NCBI GenBank assembly: GCA_029858345.1
Contig: JAOUFG010000017.1
Span: forward strand, 1 to 33,889
Origin: Phycisphaerae bacterium
Lineage (GTDB): Bacteria > Planctomycetota > Phycisphaerae > Sedimentisphaerales > Anaerohalosphaeraceae
Length of the DNA stretch: 33,889 nt
Reading direction: 5' to 3'
Shown here piece after piece: positions 23,321 through 31,859 of the stretch (position 1 is the first letter of the stretch; each line of letters begins with the position of its first letter). The position numbers and the translations under genes are program-made. Below the pieces are notes generated by a model that was not told where the DNA came from, ran no database searches, and was given only the letters and a program-made list of their open reading frames with translations.

Positions 23321-24253
23321 TTAGACCTGTTTATTAAATGAAAGATTGTAAAACATTCTCTGGAAGAATTTCCTGGGCTGGCGAAACGGGAACCGAATCG
23401 CATCTTCCACACGCTGCCTCCGGTAATTATCCATGAGCAAACGGTAGAGTTCATCTCGGCTAATCGCATCGTCGACTCCAACTTCCCGCTCGACCGCAAC
23501 TCTCTGCTCCTCGGTTATTGCAACTTCCGGATAAGTCGAAAAAAGTTTTTGAATATATGCACCGAATTCGCCCTCTTTTACAATTCTTTCTGAAGGGTTC
23601 TTCTTGCCAATATACCTGATGCTTGCCCGGGGACCATAGATAAAAAACGGGACCCTCATTTCGACCGCATAGAACAGATAAGAACCAAAAGCATTGGAGG
23701 TTGCGTATTTGCAATGACGCAGTATGTCGTAAAATTTATCCACAAAATCCGGCTTTTCTCTGACCCCCGCTGTCACGATCTCAAAGCCCTGTTCTCTGTA
23801 TATGTTGTCAAAACCATGCAAAAAATCATGCTCATGGACACAGACCTTGATGGGGTGGAATTCATCAGACAATTCCTTCAATTTTTTACTATACTCTCGC
23901 CGATCAAACACCCCTTCTTCTTTCGGGGTGGAATGCATTGGAAAAGCAACTGTTCCGTCTGCATCTTTAGCCGGGTTAATGTTTCTAAGTCTTCGATACT
24001 GAACAAACGGCGAACCAATAATGTAGGCCGGCTTCTTTGAATATCGCTGCCATGTATCAAATCTGCGTTTGTTATAAACCAACATCAATCTTTTTTTACT
24101 CCTCAGATCATTTGTCGGTTTGTCATCGAAAGGAGTATGCCCATGCTCATAGCGACACGGTAAAGGTCTGTCCTCAGGGAACCCGGACATCAGCCGTATA
24201 ATTCGATTTAAGCTGTATTTTCGGTCTTCATCAAATATCGCTGTTTGATCCAT
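23321..24253 (-). CDS. Uncharacterised protein, possible glycosyltransferase
   Basis: A 310-aa protein with no family I can name securely. Visible features are a PLPCRYEHGHTPFDD segment near the N-terminus, hydrophobic strands such as AYIIGSPFVQY and KVCVHEHDFLHGF, a KYATSNAFGSYLFYAVEMRVPFFIYGP stretch that looks like the acceptor/donor face of a GT-B fold, and a basic C-terminal end (RFPFRQPRKFFQRMF). No signal peptide. Its location between pseB and spsF suggests a transferase for the nonulosonic acid. ATG 24253 is preferred over 24283, which lacks a ribosome site. Confidence 0.6.
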   Translation of the reverse strand: MDQTAIFDEDRKYSLNRIIRLMSGFPEDRPLPCRYEHGHTPFDDKPTNDLRSKKRLMLVYNKRRFDTWQRYSKKPAYIIGSPFVQYRRLRNINPAKDADGTVAFPMHSTPKEEGVFDRREYSKKLKELSDEFHPIKVCVHEHDFLHGFDNIYREQGFEIVTAGVREKPDFVDKFYDILRHCKYATSNAFGSYLFYAVEMRVPFFIYGPRASIRYIGKKNPSERIVKEGEFGAYIQKLFSTYPEVAITEEQRVAVEREVGVDDAISRDELYRLLMDNYRRQRVEDAIRFPFRQPRKFFQRMFYNLSFNKQV

Positions 24254-24306
24254 TTGACACTTTCTCGTAGGACATTTACTCAAACATCAAAATATTATTC
24301 AACCTT

Positions 24307-25296
24307 CTATAACTTTGAAATCAGCTCTGTCATCTGATCAATGGTCAGCCAGTCTGAGTTATTACCGCTATGATACTCAAAACCTTCCGGCACAGGTTGC
24401 CCCTCTAACCGGTATTGGGCTGTTTTCCACCATGTTATGCTTGGCCCAATGATATAGTAATTTCCAAAATCACGGGTATTCATCGAGTCTTCTCGTGAGA
24501 TCATGACCTCATGAATTTTCTCGCCGGGACGAATCCCCACCTCTTTAATTGGAAGATCAGGAGCCATGGTCTTTGCCAGATCCGTAAGTTTCATAGAAGG
24601 TATTTTCCTGACAAACAGTTCGCCGCCATGCATCACCTCTAATGCGTGAAGGACCATCTCTACCGCCTCTTCAAGTACGAGCCAGAAACGCGTCATACGT
24701 ACATCGGTTATTGGAAGCGATTTAGCTTTTCCAGCAATCAGCTTCTTGAAATAGGGGATTACGGACCCTCTTGATCCTGCAACATTTCCATATCTTACAA
24801 CACAAAAGCGAGTCTCTTTTGAACCCACATAGGCATTTCCGGCGATGAATAATTTGTCAGAACACAACTTTGTGGCACCATAGAGGTTGATGGGGGAGCA
24901 GGCCTTATCTGTGCTCAAAGCTACCACTTTTTTGACACTCTTATCGATAGCGGTATTGATAACATTTTCTGCACCAATCACATTTGTTTTGACCGCTTCA
25001 AATGGGTTGTACTCACATGCGGGCACCTGTTTAAGGGCAGCTGCGTGCACAACTATATCCACGCCGTCAAAAGCACGGCAAAGACGTTGCTCATCACGCA
25101 CATCTCCGATAAAATACCGCAGTTTCTCATTGCCGACAAACTGAGGCATATTACTCATTTGGAACTGTTTAAACTCATCCCTCGAGTATATAACGATTCT
25201 TTGAATTTCAGGATAGTCTCGCAAGATCGTCTCTGCAAATTTTTTGCCAAAAGACCCTGTGCCACCTGTAATTAAAATTGATTTGCCGTTTAGCAT
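24307..25296 (-). CDS. pseB: PseB-like UDP-GlcNAc 4,6-dehydratase
   Basis: A 329-aa extended SDR of the inverting UDP-GlcNAc 4,6-dehydratase (PseB/FlaA1) family, which makes UDP-2-acetamido-2,6-dideoxy-L-arabino-4-hexulose, the first step of pseudaminic acid synthesis. Motifs: GGTGSFG (11-17), YSRDEFKQ, HAAALKQVPACEYNPFEA, STDKACSPINLYGATK with Y139 and K143, and RYGNVAGSRGSVIP. It is the first gene of the leftward operon. PseC (aminotransferase), PseH and PseG were not found in the window. Confidence 0.9.
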   Translation of the reverse strand: MLNGKSILITGGTGSFGKKFAETILRDYPEIQRIVIYSRDEFKQFQMSNMPQFVGNEKLRYFIGDVRDEQRLCRAFDGVDIVVHAAALKQVPACEYNPFEAVKTNVIGAENVINTAIDKSVKKVVALSTDKACSPINLYGATKLCSDKLFIAGNAYVGSKETRFCVVRYGNVAGSRGSVIPYFKKLIAGKAKSLPITDVRMTRFWLVLEEAVEMVLHALEVMHGGELFVRKIPSMKLTDLAKTMAPDLPIKEVGIRPGEKIHEVMISREDSMNTRDFGNYYIIGPSITWWKTAQYRLEGQPVPEGFEYHSGNNSDWLTIDQMTELISKL

Positions 25297-25331
25297 ATGA
25301 ATTTCCGCTTAAGGTTAATTTGACATTCCTG

Positions 25332-25350
25332 ATTTACAGGATTAAGAACA
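25332..25350. repeat. Short dispersed hairpin repeat (TCCTGATTTACAGGA)
   Basis: TCCTG and CAGGA face each other around ATTTA, just upstream of pseB. Strings like this (CCTGTAAATCAGG) are common small intergenic repeats. The upstream region of the operon has no clear promoter match. Confidence 0.45.
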
Positions 25351-25373
25351 AGCTATTGTCCACATTGTATTAT

Positions 25374-27506
25374 TTAAGTTCCTAGCAACTGCGTTTCATA
25401 CAAACGCTGATAGACATCCGAGGAGGTCATCAATTCGTCATGTGTGCCCTGGGCGACGATGCGACCGTCATCGATGACCACGATCCGGTCGGCGGAAATG
25501 ACCGTGCTGAACCGGTGGGCGATGAGAAAACACGTCCGCCCTTTCATGATATCTTCAAGAGCCGCATGAATCTTGGCCTCACTGTCGGCATCGATCTGGC
25601 TCATCGCCTCGTCAAAGATCAGAATCTTCGGGTTTTTCAGAATCGCCCGTGCAATAATCATCCGCTGGAGCTGGCCGCCGCTGAAACCGGAACTGTTCTC
25701 ACCAATCACCGTATTGTACCCCTCCGGCAACGGTTCGATAAATTCATGCGCGTATGCCTGTTTGGCGGCCTGAATAATCTCGTCGGCCGTTGCTTCGGGC
25801 TTTCCATAGGCGATATTATGAGCGATCGTATCATTAAACGTAACCGTGTTCTGGGTTACCATGCTGATCTGATCGCGCAAACTGGCCAAGGTGGCCTGGT
25901 GAATATCCTGACCGTCAATCAGAATCTGGCCGCTGTCGGGATCATAGAACCGCGGCAGAAGATTGATCAGGGTCGACTTGCCCGAGCCGTTGGGCCCCAC
26001 CACCGCCACCGTCTGTCCGGCAGGGACCTCCAGATCAATCCCTTTCAGAGCGGGTTGGGCAGCATCCGGATACGTAAAAACAATGCCTTTGAATTCAATC
26101 CGGTCTTTTAATGGCTCTAAATCAAAGGCATCGGCCACCTCCGGTTCGCGCGGCTCATCGATCACCGCAAAGACGCGCTCGGCAGCAGCGTTGGCCTGCT
26201 GGACATGGTTCCAGACATCGCTGACCTTACGGACGGATTCAGCGGCAACACCCAACAAGGCGATCAGGACAAAAAATTCGGGGGCCTGAATCCCGGAATA
26301 TCTATTACTGACCCAGGCGGCACCCACCAGAATTGCCCCCGACATCGCAAACATCCCCATGACATCCAGCAGCGGGTTTGTGCCAGCTTCAATTTTGGCA
26401 ATTTTGAGATTCTGTTTGAGCAGTGCCCGGTTGGCTATCTGGTAGTGATCAATCTCATGGGATTGCCGATTATAAACCTTGACCACGCGCAGAGCATTCA
26501 TTGCCCCCTGAATCCGACCTAAGATACGTGCTGTCACCACCAGTGATTTCCGTGTGGCTTTTTTGATCTTTTTACCAAGAACAGCAAATAACCCAATCAC
26601 AAATGGAGCCGACAGCAGGAAAATAAGCGTTAACTGCCAACTGATCGTAAATGCAACCGCCAGCGCCGCGATCGCATTAAACGGTTCCCGAATGGCCTTG
26701 CCAAGAAGGATTTTGATACCCTTGCAGCTCACGCTCACATCACCGAGGATGCGGCTGGTGGTATCGCTGGTGCCGCGGGCCGAGAAAAACCCGATCGACA
26801 TATACATCACATGACGGAACACATCCTCACGAATACGGGTAATCGTAATCTGAACGATCTTTTCCGCCAGAAAGGCTTGATAGAAACGGGCCAGACACCG
26901 AAAAATCGTGATCATCGTAAGAATGATCACGATGATGAAAATGGCGCGTAATCTCATTTCGTCGGTCTCTTGGCCACGCGGCATGAAACTGACCGGCCAC
27001 TGCGCCCAGTCAACATAAAACGGCTTGGGGGGAGCATTCCGATCAATAACCGTCACCTGCCCGTCAACATGTTGTACCGAAATTTCAACGGGTTGTTCAC
27101 CGGCTTGTGTGGCCAACAATTCCAGCATTTTCGCCGACGAAACCGTTGGCTCTGAAATATCGGGAGCGGTCACACCAATGATCTTATCCTGAACTTGCAG
27201 GTCGTTTTCAAAAGCCCACCCCTTATTGTCCACATTCACAACCAGAAGCTGTCGGCTCATCTCCTCCGAATTGCTGACGTAAAAATCCATGCCGTACCGG
27301 TGAGCGCATATCTTGCGATCCACATAACCATGCAGACCTTCCTGGCCCATCATCACCTTTAAAACGGGAATGAGTGTCACCATACTGACCGACAGCATGG
27401 CAGCCATCAGCATCGACCAGAAAACCACGCCGACAATACGCGGCCACTGGCACCATACATAGGTCCAAACACGCTTAAAAGCAGATAAATCCGTTGTTTT
27501 TTCCAT
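25374..27506 (-). CDS. MsbA-type ABC exporter with PDZ-like periplasmic insertion
   Basis: A 710-aa half-transporter (about 580-600 is usual). The first helix spans about 24-48. Residues about 52-185 form a large periplasmic insertion whose segment 86-154 (LLVVNVDNKGWAFENDLQVQ, then KIIGV, then LLATQAGEQPVEISVQHVDG) follows the pattern of a PDZ domain. The remaining helices lie at about 187-207, 275-310 and 385-420. The nucleotide-binding domain has Walker A GPNGSGKS (504-511), Q552, signature FSGGQ (608-612), Walker B ILIFDEA (628-634), D-loop SQID and H664. The family exports lipid A-core or similar lipids. ATG 27506 has GAGG upstream. The neighbouring rml and LPS genes support an LPS-related cargo. 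Confidence 0.85.
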   Translation of the reverse strand: MEKTTDLSAFKRVWTYVWCQWPRIVGVVFWSMLMAAMLSVSMVTLIPVLKVMMGQEGLHGYVDRKICAHRYGMDFYVSNSEEMSRQLLVVNVDNKGWAFENDLQVQDKIIGVTAPDISEPTVSSAKMLELLATQAGEQPVEISVQHVDGQVTVIDRNAPPKPFYVDWAQWPVSFMPRGQETDEMRLRAIFIIVIILTMITIFRCLARFYQAFLAEKIVQITITRIREDVFRHVMYMSIGFFSARGTSDTTSRILGDVSVSCKGIKILLGKAIREPFNAIAALAVAFTISWQLTLIFLLSAPFVIGLFAVLGKKIKKATRKSLVVTARILGRIQGAMNALRVVKVYNRQSHEIDHYQIANRALLKQNLKIAKIEAGTNPLLDVMGMFAMSGAILVGAAWVSNRYSGIQAPEFFVLIALLGVAAESVRKVSDVWNHVQQANAAAERVFAVIDEPREPEVADAFDLEPLKDRIEFKGIVFTYPDAAQPALKGIDLEVPAGQTVAVVGPNGSGKSTLINLLPRFYDPDSGQILIDGQDIHQATLASLRDQISMVTQNTVTFNDTIAHNIAYGKPEATADEIIQAAKQAYAHEFIEPLPEGYNTVIGENSSGFSGGQLQRMIIARAILKNPKILIFDEAMSQIDADSEAKIHAALEDIMKGRTCFLIAHRFSTVISADRIVVIDDGRIVAQGTHDELMTSSDVYQRLYETQLLGT

Positions 27507-27531
27507 AAAACCTCATTTTATTCCATCTTTG

Positions 27532-27711
27532 TTAAAGTTAGCTTTCGCACTTTTGAAAAGTACAAAATCGGCTTTTACGGCACCAAAAAGGGGGTTTTGA
27601 ATTAATGCCACTTTCGGAAAAAGCCCCGAAAGTGCTAAAAAATCATAAAAGTAACCTATAGGCCAGTTTGCCTATCTTTACATTTTAAAAAAGTGCGAAA
27701 CTTAACTTAAA
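27532..27711. mobile_element. 180-bp MITE-like element with 23-bp terminal inverted repeats
   Basis: The left end (27532-27554, ending TTTCGCACTTTT) and the reverse complement of the right end (27711-27689) match at 20 of 23 positions. Inside is a second perfect inverted repeat, CACTTTCGG (27609-27617) and CCGAAAGTG, so the whole can fold into a nested cruciform. It lies between rmlB and the exporter gene. No T-run suited to termination and no coding frame. It is unlike the element at 17675 in sequence. Confidence 0.55.
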
Positions 27712-27778
27712 GGCAGGAAGTTAACCGATTGGTGCAATCCGGTCAAGGGTAAAGTCGTTCATCTTTACCGCACGTACT
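27712..27778. other. rmlB downstream spacer with two small dyads
   Basis: On the minus strand GGTAAAG and CTTTACC (loop ATGAACGA) follow the rmlB stop, and then ACCGGATTG-type and CAATCGGT arms. Neither is followed by a T-run. They may act as weak terminators or RNA-end stabilisers. Confidence 0.3.
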
Positions 27779-28792
27779 TCAGCGATTGGTGTACATGCTT
27801 TCGTAATATTGCTGATACTGGCCCGAAACGACGTGGTTGAGCCAATCCGTATTGGACAGGTACCAGTCAATCGTCCTGTGAACCCCCTCTTTAAATGTCA
27901 CGGTGGGTTTCCAGCCAAGTCCATTCATGATCTTCGACGAATCGATCGCGTATCGCCGGTCGTGGCCGGGCCGGTCCTTAACATGCGTAATCAGCGATTC
28001 GGGCTTGCCCAACCGCTCCAGAATCAGCCCCACCACCTCCAGATTAGTCTTTTCGTTATTGCCGCCAATATTATACACCGTACCCGGATCGGCCTCGGTC
28101 AGGACTTTCCAAATTGCCGTGCAATGGTCATACACATACAGCCAGTCCCGCACATACAGGCCATCCCCATAGACCGGCAGTTCCTTATCATTCAGCGCAT
28201 TATGGATCATCAGCGGAAGCATCTTTTCCGGAAACTGATACGGGCCATAATTATTCGAACACCGGGTAATATTATACGGCAGGCCCCAACTGTGCCCGAA
28301 CGCCGCCACCAGCATATCCGCCGACGCCTTGCTGGCTGAATACGGCGAATTCGGCGACAGCGGCGTGGTCTCCGTAAACAGCCCCTCCGGGCCCAGTGAC
28401 CCGTATACCTCATCCGTCGAGACCTGCAAAAACCGCTGAATCTTTTTCTCCAGCGCGATTTTCAGCAGCACCAGCGTTCCCTGAACATTGGTCTCAATAA
28501 AGACCCCCGGTTCCACCAGCGACCGGTCCACATGGCTTTCCGCCGCAAAATTGACAATCCCGTCAATCTGATGTTCATCAATCACTTTTGAAACAAGCGG
28601 CCCGTCACAAATATCCCCTTTGACAAAAACATGGTTCGGATTGTCCGTATAACCCTTGAGATTTTCAAGGTTGCCCGCATAGGTCAGTTTATCCAGGTTA
28701 ATCACACGAACAGCGGGATGTTCATCCAGCACCATCCGCACAAAATTGGCCCCGATAAACCCCGCGCCGCCTGTTACAAGGATCGTTTTCAT
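27779..28792 (-). CDS. rmlB: dTDP-glucose 4,6-dehydratase RmlB
   Basis: Second enzyme of dTDP-L-rhamnose synthesis, 337 aa. NAD-binding GGAGFIG (8-14), TDE (126-128), and Y151xxxK155 in YSASKAS, plus NFAAESHVDRS and YGPYQFPEKMLP. An in-frame longer start (28870) lies inside rmlD. ATG 28792 overlaps the rmlD stop as ATGA and has GGAG six bases upstream, so it is the true start. Last gene of the rmlACDB operon. Confidence 0.97.
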   Translation of the reverse strand: MKTILVTGGAGFIGANFVRMVLDEHPAVRVINLDKLTYAGNLENLKGYTDNPNHVFVKGDICDGPLVSKVIDEHQIDGIVNFAAESHVDRSLVEPGVFIETNVQGTLVLLKIALEKKIQRFLQVSTDEVYGSLGPEGLFTETTPLSPNSPYSASKASADMLVAAFGHSWGLPYNITRCSNNYGPYQFPEKMLPLMIHNALNDKELPVYGDGLYVRDWLYVYDHCTAIWKVLTEADPGTVYNIGGNNEKTNLEVVGLILERLGKPESLITHVKDRPGHDRRYAIDSSKIMNGLGWKPTVTFKEGVHRTIDWYLSNTDWLNHVVSGQYQQYYESMYTNR

Positions 28793-29637
28793 AGTGTCTC
28801 CAAATAGTTTTTCAACATGTCTTGCCAAGAAAGCATTGCCCGTCCAAGCAATGTCTGCAGCTTTGTACAATCGAACCGGCTGTTCAGTGGACGCCGTGCG
28901 GCAGTTTTAAAATCAGACGTCTTGCACGGTTGGACTTTTGTCGCAATTCCCAGCTGCTCAAACAAATACCGCGTCATTTCATATCGGCTCGCATAACCGC
29001 TTGCCGCACAATGGTAAATTCCGGCCGGAAACGAACCCATTTCCAATAGGTCTATGACGACCTTAGCAATTTCGGCCGTGTGTGTTGGCGACCCAACCTG
29101 GTCATCCACCACTGTCAGGACATCACGCGTCTTCGCCGCTTCAGTGATCTTGGAAATAAAGTGGGTCCCGTGCCTGCCGTAAGTCCATTGAATACGTACA
29201 ATGCAATGGTCACAACCCGATTCGACCAGCAGCGTCTCACCCAGCAATTTCGAACCGCCGTACACACTGAGAGGATTCGTGGCGTCTGTTTCACGATACG
29301 GCGCATGTGTTGCACCGTCAAAAACAAAATCGGTACTGATATGCACCACCGGTACGTTTAATCCGCTGGCAATCAGCCCCAACCGGCCCACCGCGTACCC
29401 GTTAACCTGATTGGCCAGTTCCACGTGGCTTTCGGCCTTTTCCACATTGGTATAAGCCGCACAGTTGATAACGACCTCGCTCTGGGAAACAACCTCTTCG
29501 ACCTGCGCCTCATCGGTCACATCAAACTCCGGCAGATCATACACCCGCACGCTCAAGCCGCGACCGGCCGCAACAGCCGCCAGATCGCTGCCCAGCATCC
29601 CCCGCCCGCCCAAAATGGTGATTGCAGTGAAACTCAT
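28789..29637 (-). CDS. rmlD: dTDP-4-dehydrorhamnose reductase RmlD
   Basis: Fourth enzyme of the dTDP-rhamnose pathway, 282 aa. NAD(P) motif GGRGMLG (10-16), STDFVFDG, and catalytic Y126xxxK130 in VYGGSK. It overlaps both rmlC (ATGA) and rmlB (ATGA). It is clearly distinct from the other RmlD-like reductase at 21297. Confidence 0.95.
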   Translation of the reverse strand: MSFTAITILGGRGMLGSDLAAVAAGRGLSVRVYDLPEFDVTDEAQVEEVVSQSEVVINCAAYTNVEKAESHVELANQVNGYAVGRLGLIASGLNVPVVHISTDFVFDGATHAPYRETDATNPLSVYGGSKLLGETLLVESGCDHCIVRIQWTYGRHGTHFISKITEAAKTRDVLTVVDDQVGSPTHTAEIAKVVIDLLEMGSFPAGIYHCAASGYASRYEMTRYLFEQLGIATKVQPCKTSDFKTAARRPLNSRFDCTKLQTLLGRAMLSWQDMLKNYLETL

Positions 29638-30200
29638 TTACATGCCCCCGCATACACCGGCAGGCGATCTTTCGGAATATCTTTCAGACGAGCCAATTTG
29701 GTGTCTTTTTCGGAAAGGATTGGCTCCGCAATCGGCCAGTCGATTCCAATCTCCGGGTCGTTCCAGAGCACGCCGCCGTCACATTCAGGGCAATAAAAAT
29801 CCGTACACTTATAGGAAAACAGCGCCGTCTCGCTCAGCACACAAAATCCGTGCGCGAACCCTTGGGGCACATAAAACTGCCGATGGTTCTCTTCCGAAAG
29901 GATGCATGTGACCGCCCTGCCGAATGTCGGCGACCCAACACGAATATCGACCGCCACATCCAGCACTTCGCCCTGCAACACCTGCACCAGTTTGCCCTGC
30001 GGCCGCGGACACTGATAATGCAGGCCCCGCAGCACGCCTTTCGAGGACGATGACACATTGTCCTGCACGAAAGCTGCATCCACCCCCGCTTTGCGATAGC
30101 GATCCCGGCTCCACGTCTCCATAAAAAACCCGCGCGCATCGGCAAACACTTTCGGCTCGAAAATCAACACCCCCTCGATACTCGTTTCAATAATATTCAT
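29634..30200 (-). CDS. rmlC: dTDP-4-dehydrorhamnose 3,5-epimerase RmlC
   Basis: Third enzyme of the pathway, a 188-aa cupin of usual length. Signature segments are [17 protein letters not shown] with catalytic H61, [20 protein letters not shown] and [16 protein letters not shown]. Its ATG overlaps the rmlA stop as ATGA. Confidence 0.96.
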   Translation of the reverse strand: MNIIETSIEGVLIFEPKVFADARGFFMETWSRDRYRKAGVDAAFVQDNVSSSSKGVLRGLHYQCPRPQGKLVQVLQGEVLDVAVDIRVGSPTFGRAVTCILSEENHRQFYVPQGFAHGFCVLSETALFSYKCTDFYCPECDGGVLWNDPEIGIDWPIAEPILSEKDTKLARLKDIPKDRLPVYAGACK

Positions 30201-31078
30201 CCGCGCTGTTCCTTCAAAAGATGTATCAGATATTCGCCGTAGTGATTTTTCTTCAGTGGTTCCGCCAGACGGAGCACATCGTCTTCGCTGATCCAGCCAA
30301 GGCGATAAGCGATTTCTTCGGGACAGGAGATCATCAACCCCTGCCGCTGCTGAACGGTCTGTACGAAATTGCCCGCCTGCAGCATCGAGTCATGCGTGCC
30401 CGTATCCAGCCAGGCCGTGCCGCGACCCAGCAGTTGAACCTTTAGCTTGCCCATTTCAAGATAGGCCTTATTCACATCGGTAATTTCCAGCTCGCCCCGG
30501 AGCGATGGCTTGATACTCGCCGCGACATCCGGGATTTGTGAATCGTAAAAATACAGTCCCACCGCCGCGTAATTGGATTTGGGCTGTTGGGGTTTTTCTT
30601 CGATGCTGAGAACACGGCCGTCTTTGTCGAACTCGATCACGCCGTACCGCTGCGGGTCACGCACATAGTACCCGAAAATGGTCGCACCATCTTCATTCGC
30701 AACGGCCGATTGCAGCGCCGACATCAACCCGTGGCCATAAAAGATGTTGTCGCCGAGAATCAGGCACGCGGGCGAGCCGTTCAGAAACTCCCTGCCGATG
30801 ATAAACGCCTGGGCAAGCCCTTCCGGACGCGGCTGCTCGGCATAGTCAAACGACAGCCCCCACTGCGAACCGTCGCCGAGCAAATTCCGAAACTGCGGCA
30901 GATCCTGCGGCGTGGAAATAATCAGAATCTCACGGATTCCCGACAGCATTAGTACACTTAGCGGATAGTAGATCATCGGCTTGTCATACACCGGCAGAAG
31001 CTGCTTACTGACCGCCTGCGTCACCGGATACAGCCGCGTCCCGCTGCCGCCGGCCAAAATAATCCCTTTTCGAGCCAT
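30197..31078 (-). CDS. rmlA: Glucose-1-phosphate thymidylyltransferase RmlA
   Basis: First enzyme of dTDP-rhamnose synthesis, 293 aa. It joins glucose-1-phosphate and dTTP. N-terminal [11 protein letters not shown], then [30 protein letters not shown], and [20 protein letters not shown], all typical of the RmlA family. ATG 31078 has GGAAGG six bases upstream. It heads the rmlACDB operon behind the promoter at 31117-31144. Confidence 0.97.
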   Translation of the reverse strand: MARKGIILAGGSGTRLYPVTQAVSKQLLPVYDKPMIYYPLSVLMLSGIREILIISTPQDLPQFRNLLGDGSQWGLSFDYAEQPRPEGLAQAFIIGREFLNGSPACLILGDNIFYGHGLMSALQSAVANEDGATIFGYYVRDPQRYGVIEFDKDGRVLSIEEKPQQPKSNYAAVGLYFYDSQIPDVAASIKPSLRGELEITDVNKAYLEMGKLKVQLLGRGTAWLDTGTHDSMLQAGNFVQTVQQRQGLMISCPEEIAYRLGWISEDDVLRLAEPLKKNHYGEYLIHLLKEQRG

Positions 31079-31116
31079 AAATCGCCTTCCTTAATCAGAT
31101 TACAATTAAGCTAACG

Positions 31117-31144
31117 ATTGTACAGAAAATCCCAAAAAGGTCAA
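31117..31144 (-). promoter_or_regulatory. Sigma-70 type promoter of the rmlACDB operon
   Basis: On the minus strand the -35 is TTGACC (31144-31139), the spacer is 16 bp and the -10 is TACAAT (31122-31117). The inferred start near 31110 gives a leader of about 30 nt before the rmlA ATG with its strong ribosome site. Confidence 0.55.
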
Positions 31145-31150
31145 ATACAA

Positions 31151-31335
31151 TAGTGTGGGCGACCTGTCCGGCATAGCTTTAGCGAAGCGGGAAGCATCCT
31201 GCTTCGGAATTTAAAGTAGCTCAAGCGTCCCTGCTTGAGAATAAAGTGGCCGAAGCATCGACTCGACTGAGCTCGCCGAAATCCTGCTTCGGTTCTCAAG
31301 CTGGAAGCTTGAGCTACAATAAACAAGCTTCCGCC
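31151..31335. repeat. Cluster of REP-like nested palindromes
   Basis: GAAGC(N5)GCTTC at 31191-31205; CTCAAGC and GCTTGAG at 31220-31239 and again at 31295-31313; CCGAAGC (31250-31256) against GCTTCGG (31286-31292). The outer arms GTAGCTCAAGC (31216-31226) and GCTTGAGCTAC (31307-31317) are perfect 11-mers, so the units form one larger cruciform-capable block. The left part (ATAGCTTTAGCGAAG) resembles a common dispersed repeat. Confidence 0.7.
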
Positions 31336-31651
31336 GTCGCTCAGTTAGTTCAGTGGAAGCAGGGATTTTTTTCATTTTCCCTGTCATACCGGAGGGGGCT
31401 TGTCCCGAAGTTGATCCGGGAATCCGGCATCCATAAATCCAAGCATCCACATCTCTAAGGAAAGTTCGTTTCACGCCCCCCTGTAAAAACCTACCAGAAG
31501 AGTCGTGTATGATATGGAAAATTTTAATAAAGTTGATTATATTCTTGTTGACTTTAAATGAAGAGTCGATAGCATTGATAGTGTAAAGTTCATCGATGCG
31601 GCACACAGGAATAAACTAACAGCAATCGCGTTTTTATTTCAGAGGTCTGAG

Positions 31652-31795
31652 ATGGGAGAGAACGCACGCGATTTCAAAAGAAGTGCCCCGCTTAGTGATA
31701 GAAACATCTCCTCACTGATGTATCATCTGTATCAACTGAATGCCATTTTTCTGCAGAAAGTCAATTTCCTCAAAACGCTACAGCATACGTTATGA
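31652..31795 (+). CDS. Small uncharacterised protein, 47 aa
   Basis: ATG 31652 is preceded by AGAGG at a spacing of six bases, a good ribosome site. The product begins MGENARDFKRSAPLS and ends in a predicted amphipathic helix with QLNAIFLQKVNFLKTL. No recognised family and no membrane segment. It precedes the DUF1540 gene by 64 bp on the same strand. Support comes from the ribosome site and protein-like composition only. Confidence 0.45.
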   Translation: MGENARDFKRSAPLSDRNISSLMYHLYQLNAIFLQKVNFLKTLQHTL

Positions 31796-31824
31796 TTTCA
31801 AATATTGTTTATTCGAAATATAAA
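31796..31824 (+). promoter_or_regulatory. Candidate promoter with operator-like dyad for the DUF1540 gene
   Basis: The -10 is TATAAA (31819-31824) and the -35 is TTCAAA (31797-31802), with a 16-bp spacer. TTTCAAATA and TATTCGAAA (31796-31804 and 31810-31818) form a dyad covering the spacer, a likely position for a repressor. The -35 match is poor. Confidence 0.25.
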
Positions 31825-31859
31825 TGACACCCTAAGAATCAGAAAAGAGAGGTGAGATC

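Larger units (their letters stand above)
31079..31651. other. Repeat-rich spacer between the rml operon and the plus-strand genes
   Basis: This 573-bp stretch carries the rmlA promoter (31117-31144), a cluster of palindromic repeats (about 31151-31335), a stem CAGGGA/TCCCTG with a T-rich loop (31360-31383), and a degenerate CCGG-type dispersed repeat at 31385-31430. From 31455 it is AT-rich and probably holds the promoter of the rightward genes, although I see no good match. No coding frame is convincing. Confidence 0.5.

Noticed and set aside
25440-26111. 223-codon open frame on the plus strand
   Set aside because: Antisense to the ABC exporter's nucleotide-binding domain; composition is that of a shadow frame.
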